A stretch of DNA of 5,381 nucleotides from an uncultured Collinsella sp. (GTDB taxonomy: Bacteria > Actinomycetota > Coriobacteriia > Coriobacteriales > Coriobacteriaceae). Location: positions 1 to 5,381 of the forward strand of contig USNX01000098.1 of NCBI GenBank assembly GCA_900556205.1, written 5' to 3'. This document shows, piece by piece, positions 5,121-5,381 of the stretch. Within the stretch, counting starts at the first letter, position 1, and each line of letters begins with the position of its first letter. The notes beneath the pieces are model-generated. The model was given only the letters and a program-made list of their open reading frames with translations. It did no database searches and was not told the origin of the DNA. A program made the position numbers and the translations under genes.

Positions 5121-5381
5121 ATGGGTGAGAAGGGCGAGCGGCCGGAGCGGGTGTTCCCCGGCAGGACAGACCCGTGGTTCATAGCGGCCATGGTGATTGT
5201 GGCGGGCGGTTTATCCGCGGCGTGTATCGCGTGTTTCCTGAGCTCGAGTCCCGCGCTCCTATGGGGCTGGCTCGCGCTGCTGCCCATCCCGGCCCTCGTG
5301 GCCCTGGCTGCCCTTCCCGTCCGCAGCAATCGCCTCGAGCTCTACGGCGACCGCCTCGTCGTCGTGTACGCTGGGACGCGT
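5121..5381 (+). CDS. Membrane protein, probably PH-domain-containing (N-terminal part, cut by window edge)
   Basis: An ATG at 5121, preceded by GGAAGGG 5 nt upstream, opens a frame of 87 codons that runs off the window. The product begins with a charged cytoplasmic tail (MGEKGERPERVFPGRTDPW), then two hydrophobic helices at about residues 19-42 and 46-63. It continues with LPVRSNRLELYGDRLVVVYAGTR. A short two-helix hairpin followed by NRLELYGDRLVVVY-type sequence is the usual layout of small bacterial PH-like (bPH) membrane proteins, in which the helices are followed by a beta-rich domain. Most of that domain lies outside the window, so the assignment is tentative. The segment is visibly richer in G+C than the remnants just upstream. 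Function unknown. Confidence 0.7.
   Translation, partial: MGEKGERPERVFPGRTDPWFIAAMVIVAGGLSAACIACFLSSSPALLWGWLALLPIPALVALAALPVRSNRLELYGDRLVVVYAGTR

Noticed and set aside
5069..5329. Minus-strand open frame of 86 codons opposite the PH-like gene
   Set aside because: The plus strand has a ribosome binding site, membrane helices and family-like sequence; the minus frame is a GC-rich shadow.
1..5381. CRISPR array, tRNA, rRNA, riboswitch or intact insertion sequence
   Set aside because: No regularly spaced direct repeats, no recognisable RNA gene and no transposase motifs were found on reading through.

Overview
The window looks like a chromosomal segment of a GC-rich Gram-positive anaerobe. The best guess is an actinobacterial gut anaerobe of the Coriobacteriia (Collinsella-like). 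This rests on gene content, moderately high GC, a Gram-positive style lipoprotein and strong GGAGG-type ribosome binding sites. It is an inference from memory of similar gene sets, not a search result.

Layout, left to right. At 1-245 (minus) lies the N-terminal part of a MacB/LolD-type ABC transporter ATPase, cut by the window edge. At 246-471 is an intergenic stretch with a probable minus-strand intrinsic terminator (369-409) and a perfect 29-bp palindrome (426-454). At 472-2514 is a minus-strand, three-gene redox operon. In transcription order it holds a 48-residue membrane protein with a C-terminal CxxC (CD1871A-like, not previously marked as an ORF because of its size and TTG start), a polytopic NapH-like 4Fe-4S membrane protein, and a TlpA-like thioredoxin lipoprotein. 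At 2515-2604 is a 90-bp divergent promoter region. At 2605-4415 (plus) is an OmpR-family response regulator and its histidine kinase, overlapping by ATGA. At 4416-5022 are two decayed gene remnants pointing toward each other: a 5'- and 3'-truncated arginase-family fragment (plus) and the first ~95 codons of an unrecognised conserved protein (minus). At 5121-5381 (plus) is the start of a membrane protein that probably carries a bacterial PH-like domain, cut by the window edge.

How the genes may work together. The three redox genes could form a transmembrane electron relay. Reducing equivalents from cytoplasmic Fe-S clusters would pass through the NapH-like protein and the small CxxC protein to the extracytoplasmic CKPC thioredoxin, doing the job that CcdA/DsbD does elsewhere. 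The divergently transcribed two-component system is the obvious candidate regulator. The sensor has a CxxC inside its first membrane helix, which would suit redox sensing but is unproven. No RNA genes, CRISPR arrays or intact insertion sequences were seen.
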